Assembly: GCA_963978545.1 (NCBI GenBank)
Contig: OZ021722.1
Location: 7,335,201-7,399,200, forward strand
Direction of reading: 5' to 3'
Origin: Linyphia triangularis
Lineage: Eukaryota > Arthropoda > Arachnida > Araneae > Linyphiidae
DNA length: 64,000 nt
Part shown: one piece after another, positions 56,239 to 62,200 of the stretch
Numbering within the stretch: the stretch's first letter is position 1
Layout of the letters: each line of letters begins with the position of its first letter
Position numbers and translations under genes: made by a program
Notes under the pieces: model-generated
Databases searched by the model: none
What the model was told of the DNA's origin: nothing
The model's input: only the letters and a program-made list of their open reading frames with translations

Positions 56239-59200
56239 AAAAGTTTTTAATTTAAATCCTTTGTATGCATTTCAATTTTTATGTGTAATTGCAACTTATA
56301 TATATAAGCTAGTTTGTGCTTATATTAAACTTAATGTAAGTTACAGGTGGTTATCAAAATAATGGAAACACTGGTAAATAAAAGTGACATTTAAGAATGT
56401 GCTTCTCAAGGCAGGAATGTCAAAAGCATAAAATGTCAGGCCTCGCAAACATTCAAATAGGTCGAATAGTTGCAGCAACTGTAACTAAAACATTCCGCTG
56501 TTAAGCGTTTCTAGAGGTATGTGTTTAAAGTAATAGCAGTGTACACACAACATGGCAAGACAAGCTCGGAAAAGCAGAATAGAGGACGATTGGAGAAGCT
56601 GTGTGTAACAGACGGACGGCTTTTGAAGCAGATTGCTATGTCCAAAAAGAAATGAAGAGTGGTACAGTATTGTTCTAAACACTATTCAGCACTTGTATGA
56701 TTTGATTCCAAGGCAAATCCAAGCTGTATTACACGCCAAAGGCGGTCCTACGCCGTATTAGCGAAGGATTCCTCATAAATCGAGAGTGTTTCCATTATTT
56801 TGATAACCACCTGTACTTATGCTATGCTTGTGAAGTTAATTTAACTTAAGAAAACATAAGAATAAAACTCAAGTCTCGAGTTTTGCTATAAAGGTTTGTG
56901 TTGTTATGCTGCCTGGAGTTTAGTAGTATTTAGTATACAGCGCATCCGCAAATGTATTGTTATCAAGAATGAGTTTATCTGTCAAGTTTCAGAGGATTGG
57001 CGGAGGGCAAGTTTCTATTTTCCTCCCAAATGGCAATAGAAATGTGTAAAATCAACCTTTTAGGGACAGTCCAAAAACTTGATAGAATGCATTGTCATCA
57101 ATAACGCTTTTATTTGTCGAATTTCAGCTCATTTGAATCATAGCAAGTGGGTTAATTAGTCTTCCAATTTACCTATAGATATTAAACTATTCTTAGATGT
57201 CAACAGGTATTGAGATTAAAAATATAATTTCACTATAATTGAAGACAGCATATTCTCTAGAGTAGGATTTTGAGAATGATTCTTTTATATTTAGGCGCCA
57301 TAATGTCCTTTAGTTAAAGGCATTTTATTGTTTTAGAAGTTCCATCAAAAATCCACTTGTCCAATCTGTTTTGTCCAGCTCATCACCAGCATCTATGACT
57401 ATTGCCGCTTTTTCATATGTGATCTGTTCTCTTCCTGAGGTCTTGTCTTTAGTATTTTTTGTGACTTCTTCCACCACATTGGTCAACTTATTTTGCAATT
57501 TCTCAATTCTTTGCTCGTCATTATTTCTAGTTTCATTCTCTTCAAATATTCTCGTTGTAGTCGTGGACATCCCTTTGAATAGACAATTGTATTTTCTTCT
57601 GAAGAATGTCTCTTGCATCTCTTATAATTTCTTTTTTAGTCTCTCCAGAGTCCCATGGTCAGTAAGAGTACTTAATATTTTTAACGTGTTTTCAAGGTCT
57701 TGAAAATGCTTAGAGGTCATTAAAAGTCCTTAATTTTTGCGGTTGTTGTGTGCCCAACTGCAAAATTTATAAAAAATACGACTCGGACTTACTATTTCCG
57801 CTTGACCACCACTTACCTACCCTGTATCGGAATTCTCTGGCATATTTGTGTTTTGTGTTACGCATGCGCTCCTTCTGCCTATGTGTTTCCTCTAATTCTC
57901 CAGATAATCGGGCACAGTCAATTTCATCGGGGTTCTATACCTCTGTAATCTCATCTATTCATACTTATCGTGCTACTAACTTAGACAGATTTCATTTACA
58001 TAGTCATTGAAGACACCCCCGTTCTTTGTTTTGTACCTTCTTTCAATTATTTTCTGTTGCTTCTTTTTCTTTTCCCTTTACAGGTTCCCTTTACAATTAT
58101 CACCTCCTCAGCCCTATTTCATAAATTCTTTTTCCCTTTTTGATGTTTTTCTCTGCCATACCAATATAATTTACTGTTATAATAATAAGTATATATTACA
58201 AACTATATCAAACGTTACTGTACAACACTTTACTTGCTCTCTCAAATATATACTTTACACTACATACACTGCAAAACACATTAATACAAAAACATGGTGG
58301 CCACAAACTCCTGGAAATAAAATTCCCTGATTTTACGGCAAACTTTTTTTTTTAAATTTCCCCGATTTCTCCACATGTGTAGACACCTTGATCGAATATA
58401 ATTGATAGGCAACTGTAAGCCATCCCAGGCGCAGAGTTACTGGACAACATTAACATGGAGGTACTGTCGATGAACCGCTTGCTCCCAAAAGATCCACTAC
58501 ATTTGAGCTGTTCTTTCAAAATTAGTTAATCTCGGCTACTCTCGTTTTGAGGAAATTGTTCACTCTTCCGAACAGCTTTCTTTCCTGTTCACTAGTTCCG
58601 ATTTCAGAGTTTAAATAAAATTACTGTTGCTTTCAGACTAAGGGATGGCCAGGGTTAATTTTGATGAATAATAACGAACTTGCATCGAACCAATTTATTG
58701 AGGCAATATGTTACGAAGAAATGTTTTTGCAGCATTGGCATAATTAAACAACATACAAATTAAAAAAAAATTTAATACCAAAAAGTTGCATTTGTGAAAA
58801 TTTTATTGCATTACTAAAAACTTTCATTAATACTGCTTTCATTTATATTCATTACTGCTTTCATTTATACTCAATAAAAATTAACTTAATATTAAGTTAA
58901 TTAAAAGTTGCAAATTATTGCAATTTAAAAAATAGACTAATAACTGCCGGGAGGGCAGAAGTTTAAACATGCTGTACCCCACCAACACATTTTAACAAGG
59001 AACACAGATTAAAGGGTTTGTGCTTGATTTCTCTATAAATCACAATTTTAGATCAACTTAAGTTGGGGGTTCGGGAGGGGGATTAGATTCACCTGCAGAT
59101 TCCATTATTTACAACAGAGGTAGCTAATTATTCGCTGCCGACCAAACGGTTTAGTGGTTAGCTTCTAGACCGCGAGGTTGCGGGTTCGAGTCCCGTGTTA

Positions 59201-62200
59201 GGCATGGGTGTTTGTAAATGTATGTTGGCTTGTCTAATGATGAATGTTTCGGCGCATTATAGCCTCGTGTTGCTGACGGCGCCAGATAATCTTAAAACAA
59301 CCAACCCTAATTGTTCGGAATCCAGAATACATTTATTCTCCTTATAACAGTCATTTAATCTGTTATAGTTCTGGTTACAGTTAAAGGTAAACACACAACA
59401 GGGTTGGATACCATTTTTTAAGAATAGGGCAGACACCAAAACATTATAAATGCAAAATCTCAACAGCTCAAAGTATATTGCAATAGGAATATGCCTTTCT
59501 GTTGGTTGCATTTGGGACTTGAATCCAATTGGTTGGATGCCCTCTTGACTACTGTGAGGTTAGCGCTCTGGCCACGCATGCCAAAGGTGTTGAATTCGAA
59601 TCCCGGGTCAGTCAGGCACGGACTTTCGTTGTGGTTCAGAATCCACGTTAAGCTGCAGGTCCCGGCCTGATTAGTCGTCGCTGTGCAAAAAATAGGTTGT
59701 TGAGCCTACAAACCAACCAATTAGTTAGAAAGGCCCACTTATTTCCTCTAAAAAGATTACCATTGAATTAATAAATGTCCCTAAATTGTACATGCATGGT
59801 ATCTGTTTCCAATTAGCAATTTCGCATATATCCAAGTCAGTACTTATTAAAATTTATTCATATACGTACGTAGTTAGAGGTAAAATCAATTAAGAAGTTA
59901 TGGTAGTAGTAGAAACCTATAGATGCAGCCTTTTATTGAATGTGTTAACACAAGATAATACATTGGGACAAGCTTACTTGAGCTCAATGAATACGCTACA
60001 ACGATGTGTGAACTGGTTTTACTGATTGGAAGGATGTGTGGCTGATTCTTTAAAATTCTTGTATAATGCTTGGTTAGCAAAGTAAAATATTAGTTTTAAT
60101 TGAAAAGCGCTTTCAGCATCTTCTTTTTGTTATCAACTTATGTTTTAAGTTTAATACGAAACTACAGAGTGATCACAGAACCAGGAAATCAGGGAAATGT
60201 CAGGGAGCTTTTTGATTCTGGAAAAAGTCAGGGAAATGCCAAGGAACTTTTTAAAATTTCATGAAAATCAGAGAAATTTTGTATTGTTTAAGGCACGTTT
60301 ATCCATATTTTGACGCTATTTACATGGAGATTTGTAGTGGTAAGCCATTAGAAGTTTAACGTTACGGAATAATTTAAACTTTTCATTGCCAGTAAAACTA
60401 TTTTTTTTTTTAAATTTAATGCTATCTCTTTAGAATACATGTTCTATATTTGGGTCATCAGGGGCTTATCAGGGTTTCTAGACATCTGGAAAACCTTAGA
60501 AAATTGGGGAAATTTGGAAAAAAGTTTGCACTAAAATCAGGGAATTTTTTAGAAATCTGTCAAGGAATTATCAGGGAACTTTTTGTTTCTGAATTTTGTG
60601 GTCACCCTGAACTAGATTCGCAGGTTGTTACTCAGGGTTCCCACGGTCATTGAAAGTCATTAAAAGTGCTTAATATTTTTTAACTTGTTTTCAAGGCCTT
60701 GAAAGTGCTTGAAAATGCTTAGAGGTGCTTAAAAGTCATTGAAAATGCTTAGAGGTCCTTGAAAGTACTTAATTTTTACAGATGTTGTCCAACTGCAAAA
60801 TTTATAAAAATCCAACTCAGATTTGCTATCCCCGTGTGACCGCCACTTATCTGCACCGTATAGGAATTTTTCGACATATTTGTATTACACATCCACCAAC
60901 TTGTAACTTTTTTGGTAGAATATACTTTATTAAAAATTTAAATACAGACATTATGCATGAAAACAAATTTTCATAGGTCCTTAAAAACATTAATTAGGTC
61001 CTTAAAAGTCATTGATTTTCATTATGTGATTTGAGTGGGAACCTTGTTACTATAAAATTTGTAATTTGTCCAGAACTAGGAACTACAGTGTATACTCGAG
61101 GTTCAAGTAATATTGTCCCGAAATATAGTTTGTGTAAAAAAAGATTTGTGTTTTTTGATAAGAATACTCTATTTTAAGATACCATTTATGGAAGCTCTTC
61201 TATTCTTATTACAGCATCCAGCAGAACCAAGAGGTGGTACAAGAAGAGGCAGGACATATTCCTCTTCCAGTGTAAGTTCATAAATGGTTAAAATTACCAG
61301 TAAATATGTTAACCAGTACTTCAAGAACTTGTGTTCAAAAAATTTCTTGTTTATCGCAGCCTTAGAGCAACATTTTCGAGAACCCACTTTTTTCTGTATC
61401 TTCAAAAAAATATAAAAAATTCTGGCTTATAAATATACTTTTATCAGATTAATACAGTAGTTTGTTCAACTATGTCTCTGTATTTTTCCCAATGTGCCCC
61501 ACTCAACAGAGCATATTTGTTACTGTCTTTTCTCATGTGCAAAGTTTATTAAATTATAAACTGATTAAACATTGAATATCTCCCAGTTGGTACCCCAAAT
61601 TTAATAGTTCAAATTTTGTAGGTTTTTTCTCTTTAATATACATGGCAATATCAGGGCTGCCACAGGCGACTAAAAAGGCTACTAAAGCGACTATTTTAGT
61701 GGCCAGGCGACTATGGCAACTATTTCAATGAAAAAAGGGCCCAAAACGACTATTTTTAACAAAACCTTCAACTATTTTTGGGCTGAGGCGACTATTTTTT
61801 AAGAAATTGGATATTGTCCGATAGTAGCACGAAAAAAATCGGCATTAAGTTACTAACAATCTTCTCAAAACGGTGATTTTTTTTAAGGGGGGGGGGGGGA
61901 AAGAGAGAGAGAGCAAATACTACCGAAATAGTTGTTCATATTCGCGGGTACAGAGGTTATTTTGTAAGTCCGACGAAAGTAATTGCTCAAGCGAGATAGT
62001 TGTTTTTGACGGCTACGTCATTTTCGCCTGCCTGTTAGGGTCCTATGTTTTATCTTGAAATATCAGATTATTTTGCTTTATTTACTCTACTTAACAAAAA
62101 TTAATTTGTGGTGAACGCTGAAAGAAAATGCTATGAGTATGGACAGTATTGATGTTTTATAGACGTTATGTCCGAGATTGGTACTGATGTGATGAATGAT

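Noticed and set aside
57371..57703. 110-codon plus frame opposite the minus-strand remnant
   Set aside because: It is Ser/Phe/Leu-rich, typical of the antisense of a charged coding strand, and runs into a MITE fragment.
58007..58330. 107-codon plus frame in intron 15
   Set aside because: Phe/Ser/Tyr-rich AT-driven sequence that ends inside a family B fragment.
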